Assembly: GCA_031308135.1 (NCBI GenBank)
Contig: JAHLJT010000631.1
Span: 142,456,734-142,520,733, forward strand
DNA from: Acheta domesticus
Taxonomy: Eukaryota > Arthropoda > Insecta > Orthoptera > Gryllidae
Length of the DNA stretch: 64,000 nucleotides
Reading direction: 5' to 3'
The notes under the pieces are model-generated. The model ran no database searches and was not told the DNA's origin. It was given only the letters and a program-made list of their open reading frames with translations. The position numbers and the translations under genes are program-made. This document shows positions 34,251 to 44,900 of the stretch, one piece after another (position 1 is the stretch's first letter; the number at the start of each line of letters is the position of its first letter).

Positions 34251-34476
34251 ATTTTCACGGAAACTCTGAGCAACTTAACTGCAACATGCCAAAAATTCGT
34301 TACATGTCATTTAACACTCCTGCAATTACAGGTAAATAGTTTTTACTGTTATCCTTGCCTTGTTTTTTTGTCAGCAAATAGTTGTTTCAACAGGCTTGTT
34401 ATGTAATGTAATGACAAATCATGTAACCAAGTGCACAACTTGTATATTTATTTTGTACCGATTGTATATTTATAGC

Positions 34477-34510
34477 CTGAAGCAGGCCAAATAAATGGCC
34501 GAAACGTTGG
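34477..34510 (+). other. Hammerhead-ribozyme-like core motif
   Basis: CTGAAGC, then a GGCC/GGCC stem around an AAATAAAT loop, then GAAACGTTGG. This is close to the hammerhead core CUGANGA-stem II-GAAA found at the ends of Penelope-like elements, except that the final A of CUGANGA is C. Stems I and III were not established. It could be a decayed PLE terminus. Confidence 0.35.
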
Positions 34511-34753
34511 CATTGCAATAATAACAACCGAAATTCATTGATTTACTCTCACGAGTATCCACACTGTACAATTTTTAATGACTTAAAAAAATGATGACTG
34601 ATATGTGTTAATTTGGAGAGAAATTGTAGTAGTATTTCGTAACCACTACTAAGGGCGAGAGACTACGTGCTTTTTAACACCACAAATTGTAGCAAAAAAT
34701 CAACCGAAATCAAGGGAAAATATGACTCATGCATCTGGAAACACTGGTTATAA

Positions 34754-34892
34754 AGTGCGATTTTTATAACTGCGCCTTAAGGCTCCGCTTTACGGTGGCA
34801 TTATGTCACTGCATTTCTCATCTTTCCCGGTCATGCCGCTAGATGTCGTGTGAACGTGACCTCTCAACCACCAAAGTTATAAAAATCGCACT
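34754..34892. mobile_element. 139 bp MITE-like element with perfect 18 bp ends
   Basis: AGTGCGATTTTTATAACT at 34754-34771 is exactly complementary to AGTTATAAAAATCGCACT at 34875-34892. The 103 bp between are GC-richer than the flanks. No unambiguous target duplication is visible. It could alternatively act as a stem-loop. Confidence 0.7.
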
Positions 34893-35089
34893 ATCGTGTT
34901 ATGTGTAAGAAGGCTATGCAGTCTTCAATTTTAAATGTGACCCAGCACGAGTAATGATTTTGGTGCAAGAATTAGTGTAATTACGTTTTAGGAAGATTGA
35001 TTTTCAAGATGGACTTTTTATTTTATGGCCCATAACTCGAACTTACAACTGGCATCAACTGATTCTTACGAAGACAATAAATTAAGAAA

Positions 35090-35620
35090 GAGAAAAAAGA
35101 AATAGTCCACGACGAGACTACAGACAACAAAGTGGATATGACTGGTACAGATCACTTCCGAATCAACACCTACCTTGCTAATATTGACCAGCTGATTGTG
35201 AAATTAACCAAAAGATGAAAAGCGCGTGAATACATCATTGAAAAATTTTAAGCCATCGTTAAACATGCAAAGATAACATTATTTCATTCAGAAAAGATCA
35301 GGAGAAAATGTTTGATCAGTCTTTCCCAATCTTGAGAGCGCATTTGTTTCCGAACAGATTCCTTTGAAGTCTCATTTGGCAACTCTTTATTCAGCATACA
35401 AACCAAAGTACCTTTTTTTACGACAATGGCTAACTGAAGAAAAACTGCGTTTTGTTTACCCTAATGTCGATATTGCACAGAGAATGTTTATCTGTACTCC
35501 GACTTCAAATTGTACCGCGGAACGTTCGTTTTCATACTTAAAACACTTGCGTCAGAGAATAACTAAAAACTTCCGTCGTGTTTTAGTTAATTAAGATTAT
35601 AACATAATTCTAAGATACAA
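35090..35620 (+). pseudogene. hAT transposase relic
   Basis: Two separated pieces of a hAT (ZMYM-type) transposase. The first, about 35105-35220, reads DETTDNKVDMTGTDHFRIN then YLANIDQLIVKL. The second, 35364-35594, is the C-terminal dimerisation region YPNVDIAQRMFICTPTSNC followed by TAERSFSYLKHLRQRI, matching the hAT C-terminal motif (xPNxxIALRIxLxxPVTxCSAERSFSKLK). The catalytic core between them is missing or scrambled, and stops break the link. Confidence 0.8.
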
Positions 35621-37600
35621 TTTTGCAAAAAGTTAATTCGAATGAAGGTATTGACAATTTTACTTTGGAGAAAATCTGTCGCAAAACTTTTAATTCTGAA
35701 AATTACATAGATCCATACTGTTGACACCTGAAAACACGAACGAACAATAAGACATCTTCAAAGGCAGATGTCTCCATAATCTGAAGAATTAAAGTCAGAA
35801 AAACCGGTAGAATGATAAATATACATAACTACACAAAAACGTGATAAAGTCATAACTTTTTTTTGTATATCAAAATACATGATTTAAAAATAAATTGATT
35901 TCGCATTTAATTGATCAAAATATTGCGAGCAGTTAAAAATAATGCGATAAAGTGTGTGTTTGCAGCACCACTAGTTCTGTAATTATCTACGTCTTTCATT
36001 ATTTTGATAAATTTACAATGATAAAAGTTTTTTTCTTGCAAGAGTATCAAAGTTAGTTTGCTTTTACACTTTGTGGTACTAAGTGAAAAGTTGAGCCGCA
36101 GTAAATAATAATAGAAAATATCTACCTATGATTCCCACTCATGAATTATCTCCAGATATGGTGAAAATCTGTTTGTTTGTTTCTAAATGTTTTAAATGCT
36201 TTTTACTGTACCCTTCAGCCATCAAGCTCGATTTTTGTTAAGTTTGAAAATTACCTTAATTATTATCTTGCTTATGCTATCCATTTTCATATCGTTCTTT
36301 TTGTTTTGTTGTTCGATGGTTTGGAATTTCAATCTGTGGAAGCAAAGTTCAATTCTTATGAATTAACGGCGAAAATTTCCCATTCTGTTCGTTAATACAA
36401 AGTAATGATTTCCTTTTAATACCCTGCAGCGCTTTTAGACTTTTAGCTTACATCTTTTTTGTTTACCCTTGATCATAGCTCAACGAAATAGGCAGCGTTG
36501 TTACAACATCCCGGCATTGCTGTGGAGATAAACATGCAGATTTGCAAGATCTGTTGGAGGAAATACCGGTGGGGAAAATTAAGGATGCCGCCGCTGGCTA
36601 AGAAACGCCTGCGACGCAAAACAATCGTATCTCTTCAATCTGCACTATTTTCATTTTTAAATTTGTTGCGTCTGGATTGACGCAACGCAACTCCATGCCC
36701 CTTGTCGAGCATTGAGCGCTTTACGCATAGGAGTAATCCTCTATTAAGACCCATGATATCGATCATATCTCGTTACCGTCAGTTGTCAAGAGGACCGCCC
36801 GGCAGCGTCTGCGCGTCTTAAACCACGCGCTCCTGCGTCACAACCCAGCGGCCAGAATTGGGAAAGAATTAGGATAGGGGTAGGGTTTAGTCCAAACCCT
36901 AGAATTAGGATAGGGGAAGGGGCTAGTCCAACTCCTGTGAAGCAGGTAATCTCGTTTTGTTGGATGAGACTGTCACATGAGATTGTCCGGGAATCGATCT
37001 CCTTGGTGAAAGGCGAGCGACTTCGCTCCGTGCCAGGGGCGCCAGTGAGGCCACGCGTGCCACCAGCGCTAGTTGCAAAATGACGCCGTTCTTCATTGTC
37101 CCTGACGGTGCTTTCCATAGTTTCCCTTATTACTTCTAGGACAATGTCAGAGCGTCATCCTACGCTGTGGATCACAGACAGCGCATGATCTCTTTCCATA
37201 GATTTTTCTTCCACCTAAAACTGACCTAATTCGGGCTGGAATTCAGCGAGGACAACGCCAAGAATCTCTCCGCGAACTTTCTTTTGTCTTTGAACGTTCT
37301 TTTGTCTTGAACTCATAATTTCCCTAGCGTAGCAAATATCTTACACACTCGTATATTATATTGGATTGATTCTGCTGTGATTGACTTCTTATTTGGAGAG
37401 AGACATGATTCTCCAGGATTATAGTTTTTTTATTATTGTTAATATTTAGTAATGTGTTATTATTTTTATTGTTATCTGCTCGACCGTTAGACGTGACATT
37501 TGCTGTTTTTTAAATACATATTTATTCTTGAATGAATGCGCATAGTTCAGTATTTATAATACTGCATCATATGCTGTCAGACCTACAATTAAACTTAATT
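35621..37600. other. Intergenic, no gene recognised
   Basis: AT-rich to 36480. A segment at 36500-36600 (CATCCCGGCATTGCTGTGGAG) may be a reverse relative of the SINE-like repeat near 2920. A GC-rich patch at 36780-37120 contains two tandem copies of GAATTAGGATAGGGG (about 36864 and 36901). No exon found. Confidence 0.35.
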
Positions 37601-37619
37601 TCTAATTACAATACAGCTA

Positions 37620-38560
37620 TCTACTCATGAATAGAAAACTCACCAAGCACCTATGGGATTAATTCATTTCTGAGAATATGCCCTAGGAATGAGTCTAATG
37701 GATATCTATTTTTTAATTCTAATTGAGAGCTGGTAAGTGGTCGTAATGGGTTGCTTGGGTTATTGTGTCAAGAAGAAGTTGTTGGTTAGGAGCGCAATAT
37801 GGTGAATTATGGCGGTAAATTGAATTCTTTGTGGAGTTGAACGTTTGAGATGAACCAGGATGCATGAGTGGCCAGTATGAGGAAATGGTTTTGGATGATC
37901 TGTAATTTGTTGATATTCGTTTTAGAGGCGTTGGTCCAGATGGGACATGCATAAATCATTAGGGATCTGATTATTGTTTTATAAACGGTGATAGAATTGT
38001 TTAAAGAGAGTTTACTATAGGAATTTAGAAGTGGCTTCAGTTGGATTATTTTTATTTTGGCTTGCTGTGCGTTTACTGTAATGTGGATTTTCCAATTAAG
38101 TCGGGTATCGAGATTCAGCCCAAGATATCTGACAGCTTGATTGTGTGGAGTCCATGGTATTGGGAGATTGTTTATTTGGAGTGGAGTTGGAGTTAAAAAA
38201 GTTCTTAGTAAGAATATTTTGGCGGATGATTTTGTAGGATTGAGTTTGATTTTCCATTTGATAGACCAGTCGTCAATTTTATTTATATGTGCTTGAATGT
38301 GTTTGCAGATTAAATAATTTGAATTGTTGGACATGACAATGGCGGTGACGTCGGCGAATTGAGCGATGTGCGTGTGTGAAGTTGTGGGAATATCGGCTGT
38401 GTATATGTTGAAAAGCGTGGGTGATAGTGGTGAACCTTGAGGAAATCCATCTGCGATTCTGCGGGGGTTGGATGTGTGTTTAACAACTGTGACTGTAAAT
38501 GTTCTGTCTTGGAGGAAGCTATAGATGATATTACTTAGATAGTTGGGAGTAAGTTTGAAC
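37620..38560 (-). mobile_element. 5'-truncated Jockey-like LINE, RT C-terminal half
   Basis: Minus-strand LINE 3' end. A minus reading gives GFPQGSPLSPTLFNIYTAD, then AQFADVTAIV where the catalytic FADD should be; the second Asp codon is GTC (Val). At 37807-38334 follow WKIKLNPTKSSAKIFLL, VRYLGLNLDTRLNWK, IYACPIWTNA and IQNHFLILAT, the usual thumb and C-terminal domain. The 5' end is cut near 38560, just inside the RT, as expected from incomplete reverse transcription. Confidence 0.85.
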
Positions 38561-39061
38561 GCATTGGGATTTTATGAGTTTTATTTAGATGGGAATTCAG
38601 TCTTTTAAGAGTTAAGTTTTACAGTATTTTTGAAAGAGTGGGAAGGAGGCTTCGCGTGTCCCACTTTAAAAAAAATTGATTGTGAAAATGTGTTTAGAAT
38701 GACTATTCATTTGTACCTCGTAGGCTTCAGAATACGTTGCAATGCTTAAAACAATTTCACCTTCTTTATTGTATCAATCATGCAGCCTTGCCTAGTAAGT
38801 GCGCTTTCAATTTAATGCTCTACCACAGCTTTGCAAGAGTTTGAAAAATTGTTAATGGTTATTAGTATTTCTTGATAATGTGGTGTATTTTGCCCGCTCG
38901 TGTGTGAACTGAATTCTTAATGATATTGCTGGATCACTGGGTTTCTGGCAGTAATGCATGGACATTCTCAGAAACCCATTCTCACTGCTATAAAGAGTTG
39001 CCATGGCTCCTGCAATGATGTGACCAAGGTTACAGCTGGCTGAGGGGGGCGGTCACCGTTG
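38561..39061. other. Intergenic, no gene seen
   Basis: No exon or repeat identified. It is the left flank of the hAT-type insertion at 39070. Confidence 0.4.
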
Positions 39062-39069
39062 CTTATAAC

Positions 39070-40958
39070 TAGGGCCCGGATAATTATGTAATTACATATT
39101 TTCCTAAGGTCACTGTATCAAGTCCAATCAACGATACATTCACGTTTCACATTGGTTAGTGACCAAAAACGTTGAGTTTTTAGTACATATATTTATATAT
39201 TTTGCCCGAAACTTCATATATTTACATATTTTACACAAATGAACATATTTTTACATATTACTGAATTTTTCCATTATCCTACATTAAAAAAATTAATTCT
39301 TTATTGTTCCGATCTGTTTTTGATAAAGAATCATCCAAACAAACAATTCAGCGTTGTCAAACATTTTTTCTGTAGCCTCCTCTCCAAAATGAAGCGAGCA
39401 TTACGCGCTGAAATGAGTGTATCCATAAATGCCAACGATATTGGAAGTAAAAGGGGAAGGCGACGATGCAATCCATAGCTTCTGTTCTGTTAGTTTTCAG
39501 CGCGAGTATCGCGGAGAACAGAAAGGAAGTTTGATTAGTGAAAATGATATCTTTAGCAGGCGATATCGCGCACCCACTTTGCATATTTTAGAGGTCTCCT
39601 TTGACCTTGATACCCTTCAACAGAAACTACACGCACCATCTCAAGAAAGGCCGTTGACATTTTTCTTTCCCTGATTTTTACATGCGTCCCTCTACCATTG
39701 TTCGTAAATTATCTCTTTGGACCGAAAATCTGAAGTAAAATCTCGCCGTGGAACTGATGTACAAGGAAATCATATTGGCAAGGTTGTGATAGGTCTAATG
39801 AACGTTTAAAAGTGTAAGTCTTATTTTGTTAACTTGAGAAGTGTTACCCAAATGCAACCATCAAACTATTACAAAACGTTTTAACGATACAACGGAATTT
39901 TTGTGGCCTAATGAAGTTAAACATAATGTCTTCCTTCCGGTACTAGTGCAGCGCCGTACATGTGCAAGGCAGCAGAAGCCCTGCAGGTATTGTTCCAGAA
40001 TTACTACTTCTAACCTATCTTGTGCATGTGTTGCGTTTGCAGAACTGATCAGATCTCAGTTTGATAAAGTTGACGCATTGATTTCCAATACAAAAAAGGA
40101 TTAATGAGATGGGGCACCTGAATTGACGCTATGAACTGCAATACTCAATATTTTGATTTTGAAATACAAGTTATACATCAATTTGATTCTGAAGCTGCAG
40201 CATCTATAGGCACATCGATGCAATTGTTTGATATTCAAAATCTGAACAACTATATTGTCCCCTTTTTCAGTAATCACTGCAATTAAACTTTTGTAAACAT
40301 TTTCCCTGGAACTTTCTGGTAGCTTTGAAATTACCCAATCAGGAGACGCTTCTTTAAAAACTGTTCATTTATCATTCGAGGGTCAATAGGGGGATCGAGT
40401 GAAGAAAAAGATGTCTTCCGTTATGGAGAAAAACCCAGGATTCGAAACAATTTGTGCTATTAGTGCAATGCTATGAGGGGACAATTACGTCACACTGGAT
40501 CCAGAAAACACGGAGAAGACTAGAAAGTGTATTTGACATTAATATTTAGATGCCTTTTCTAAACAAATCCTTCATATGTTTAAGTCAAAATGCAATTCGT
40601 CACGTCTCCTTGAAATTTTCTTTCTTTAGAGACCTCATTTATAAATATTGGTTGCGTGGTAGAGCCGCAAAGGAAAGGTATACTACTGAAATAATATCGG
40701 AGACGATATATGTTTCTTATTGATACAGAGATTGTAGTAAATAATAGGATTATGAGAACTATAATGTTTAATTCTGGTCTTTATATTAAGTACACAGAAC
40801 AATATATACTAAGATAAAGGTATTTTAATAAAAAAGGATTGATATAATGATACTTAATGTTACATATTTCATACTTTTGAGTACATATTTCTGCATATTA
40901 TAATACATATATATGTACATATTTTCCCAATTTTTAGTACATACTTATCCGGGCCCTA
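39070..40958. mobile_element. hAT-type element, 1889 bp, perfect TSD CTTATAAC
   Basis: Terminal inverted repeats TAGGGCCCGGATAA (39070-39083) and TTATCCGGGCCCTA (40945-40958) are perfect. The octamer CTTATAAC is duplicated at 39062-39069 and 40959-40966. Subterminal sequence is rich in TACATATTT motifs at both ends. Plus-strand frames at 39239-39478 and 39841-40104 may be relics of a host-like hAT transposase (a possible CGGBP1-type N-terminus near 39320), but they are short and disrupted. Perfect ends and duplication suggest a younger insertion than most elements here. Non-autonomous. Confidence 0.9.
40587..40712 (+). repeat. Dispersed repeat shared with 11268-11405
   Basis: See 11268-11405. 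This copy lies inside the hAT-type element near its right end, so the 11.3 kb copy may be a fragment of a related hAT element. Confidence 0.7.
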
Positions 40959-40966
40959 CTTATAAC

Positions 40967-41444
40967 TGATAAGTAACTGTATGGCGCACTGTATTTTCGC
41001 TAATAGCACTTCACTTCACTACTTCACTGTTGCACGCTTTGGATGTTCGGAAAGTTACTGCACTGACTAGACCGGAGCGAGCCAGGTTGTTGCCTCGACG
41101 AGGAATGACATTTGCAGTGTTGATGATACCAAACCGAAGTTTTCTGGCCCCGGTGAGATGCCTTGCTGTCTGTCTATTGTTTAACACATGAATGTTGCCC
41201 GTTCTGCATATTTGAGTCGAACTGTGGATTTTGACAATCTCATGTGGGCACCTAATTCGACAAGTTGTTATATACTTATATTTGTCTTAGCTTTAGAATA
41301 TTATAGATCTAAATTTCGGGTTTCCTTACAGTGTGTGATTGTAAACCATGTTATAGTTGTTAAGAAACGAGACTTAGAGCCAATGTATAATTTGCCCTCT
41401 AGCTATTAAAATTGCAGTCAACATTTGCATCGCGTAATCAACGG
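40967..41444. other. Intergenic upstream of g4
   Basis: No exon identified. The sequence is unrelated to the region upstream of g3, so the duplicated block starts at 41445. Confidence 0.45.
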
Positions 41445-41950
41445 CCTTGAGCTTTCACGCCGTCCAGAGCGAAATCGCCCCGCGTCCAGCGCCCGCGGAT
41501 CCGTTGCGTGCTGCGTGGCTTCCGTCGCGCCCTGTTACGCGCATCCAAAACATCCGCTCTGCACAGCGCGCAACGCGGGAGGCAACAAGGGAAGTCTCTT
41601 CCCTTGCGACGGAGCGAAATCGTCCGTGTCCCAATGGCGCTACCCCCCACCCCCACAGCCTGGCTATAAAACGCCTGCACACGGTCCACTCGGCACTTGC
41701 TGCTGCACACTCACTGGAGAATCTCACCAATTCGAAGATGCAGACTGCTCAGGTAGAGAAGAACGACGATTAATTTGCATTTCTTTTAGAAAATAATTTT
41801 TACCGATTGAACACTTCACAAAGTAAACTCTACAAAGTAAAGGAAATATAATTGCATTCACTGTTTTCAAGTCCATATATTATTCTTAATTTCATGAATA
41901 TGTAATAGTATGTTCAATATATACTATCGGGAATGCACTGTAGAAAAAAT
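41445..41950 (+). repeat. Duplicated promoter, exon 1 and 5' intron block, copy 2
   Basis: Counterpart of 27811-28320 with few substitutions. Ends where the LINE insertion begins. Confidence 0.9.
41665..41671 (+). promoter_or_regulatory. TATA box of g4
   Basis: TATAAAA 73 bp before the g4 ATG, as in g3. Confidence 0.8.
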
Positions 41951-44900
41951 TGGATTGGTTTGTTTCACGACTTTTTTAATGAATCCTTGTTCGACTAATT
42001 TATTCTTTCAAGAGTTTTTATAATTACATTATTTTTTCCATACTAAATTTGTACATATGGAAATTACATGCATGTTTTGCATTGTACAATTTCACATTAA
42101 CATTTTAGAGGTTAGACCATTCAGGGTCCACTAACATACACGAAATATTTTATATACTTTTAACAATTTGATACATAATTGAAATTTTAATAGTTATCAA
42201 GACAATTTGAAAATATTGTCAGCAAAATTATGGAGTACGTAATGAGTCTTTAGCATAACGGGTTTTAATTATTGGTTGTTGGTAGGCTGTTTTTCCGAGT
42301 GAAAATGTTTTTGTTGGAGGACATAAGGGAAAAGTTAGTATAGAATTTTGATGCTAATTTAGTTACCCGAGTTTTTAATGGTACAACAGAGAGTTCTTGA
42401 TGTATTTGTTCATTAACTGACCAGGGAGCTTTTAATATCCACCGAAGAAATTTATTTTGAATTAATTGTATTTTTTTGAAATTGGTAGGGGCTATACCTT
42501 TTCACATTTGACAGGCATATGTAAGAAAGGACCGAATGATGTATCTAAAGATGGATAGTTATGTTTCTATGTTAATATTAAAATTTTTCTTGATCAAAAT
42601 TTTAGCATTTTAATAAATGTATTGCAAGCTATTTTTGGAACATGGTCTTTCCATGTTAATTTTTCATCAATTATTAATCCTTAATATTTGGCCGAGGTTG
42701 TTGATAGAAGCCATTGTATTGCTTTATTGTTTAAAATTAAAGGGTATATTTGTTTTAGTCTTTTTAGTGAAAATACTTTTGTTTGGCGTTTAGTAGAGTT
42801 AATAGTTATGTTCCATTTTTGAATGTCGACCTATTGATAAGTCTCTATGTGAAGTAAAAACTGCAGTATCATCCGCAAAAGAAGGCTATTTCAGATTTAT
42901 TAAAAGCTGAGGGACTCTAGCATATATTGGATGATTTGTAGATATTTCTGTATTAACTTAAACTAAAACATTTCTAGATGTGAGGAACGTTTTAATAATT
43001 TGTTGTAGGTAATGAGCAAAGCCAATTTGTCGCATTTTATAAAGAATACCAGTATGCCAAACACTGTCGAATGCTCGAAATTTATATCAAGATATAATGT
43101 GAGAGTATGATTTGACTTTTGAAAATTTGATCCTATGTAAACTGTTAATTTGAATAGTTGATGTATTGTGGAATGATTGTTGCGGAAACCAAACTGTGTA
43201 TGAGGAATTATGTTATTTTGATTAATAAATTTATTTAATCAGGCTGATTGCTTTTTCAAAAATTTTTAATAAAGTAGGAAGGAGACTTATAGGTCTATAA
43301 TTTTCAGTTTAGGGAAGTTGTTCATTCGTGATTCGGATATTGAAGTGAGAGAACATATTATTTTTGGGGGTAGTTTTTTTAATATAATATTAGAGAATTC
43401 CTGGTGATTTTTCTGTTTCTTAATAAGAAATTTAATTTCCAATGGTGAAATAAATTTTATTCTTTCTGGCACTGTATAAAAGGGTCTGCTTAATTATTGT
43501 GAAATATAATTAGAAAAAGAAGAATTTAGAGAAGAGTTATTAGAAAAGGTTATTTTCAAAGTGTGTTGCAAAGGCTTCTGCTTTTTCTTCATCGGTAGTA
43601 GTTACTGTGTTTCCTGTTTTTAATGTCAACATTTGTTGTTTTTCATTAGTTATTACTCTTATAGCTAAACGTAGGGAAGAAGAGTTAGATTGTAATTGAG
43701 ATGTAAAATTATTAAATTTTGTAAGTCTATGAGTTTCCAATCCAATGAGTTTCTATGCTACTTTGAAACTTTGTAACTGCTAAGTCAATGTTCTCAGGTG
43801 TATATAGTTTATCTGGATACGAGTCTGAATTTATTATGTTTGCCTGAAAATGATCACAATTAATGGGTCTTCAAATAAAGGAGTTGCAAGAATAGATGAC
43901 AGGAGAAATTTTTTGAAAGGTTATCAAAATCGGTTCATGATCCGAATTTAAAGCTGGAATTGGGCATTGAAATATTGGTATGTTTATATTCTTCGACAGT
44001 ATTATGGCGAGTATGTCTGGATTTAAATTTGTATTATAAGGATAATGAACTGAATGGGTTGAACTGAAGCGTGAATTGGCCAACACTCTCTTGTGGAATT
44101 GTTAAATAGTACTTTTCCTTGAGGGGCGGTAGTTATACATCCCCATACTCTGTTTTGGATTTAGATCACCCATTAAAATTATTTTGTCATTGTTATTAAA
44201 AATTGTTTTTAGAATGTGAATTGGAAGTAGCTTGTTTGGAGGTTTATAGGCTGAAATTATTGGTATTTTACCAATGGAAAGAGTTATTTCAATTGCGACC
44301 ATTTTTAGGTCTTTTGAAGTTGGTACTGATGTATTAGTATGAATAAGCCTTCTTTTTATAATTATAGCCACTCCCCCTCCATAATGGGTTGATAGTCTGT
44401 CTTCTCTGTAAATTTTTTATCCAATAGAGAAATCTCTAAATTGTTGTTAAGATGAATTTGAGAAATCTTTAAATTGTTGTTAAGATGTGTTTCTGTCACA
44501 CAAGCAATATCTTTATCACATTTTTTCATCATATTAATATATCACATCATTTGATCATGAAGAAAATGCTTAAATTCTGGAAGTTGTCTGAATAATACAT
44601 TGGCATTCTAATTTTCTAATATAAGTTAGAATTGTTGTCCATTGTTTAACCCTTAACTGGTATCATGGATTTTGGTTACGTAAACGGTATTGTCGGGTCA
44701 CCGCAGACCCAGAAATTAATTTTGTAATTTGGCATATTAATTCTTACTTAATGAAACTAGAAATCGATATAAATCTTAAAACAACTTCCCTCAAGGATTG
44801 TAACTGAAAGACTTCTTCAATTAAATTCATTTTGTGTGTCTATAGTACCATATTTCTGAATTCGTATATATTTACATGGGTTAGATGAGATCAATTTGAA

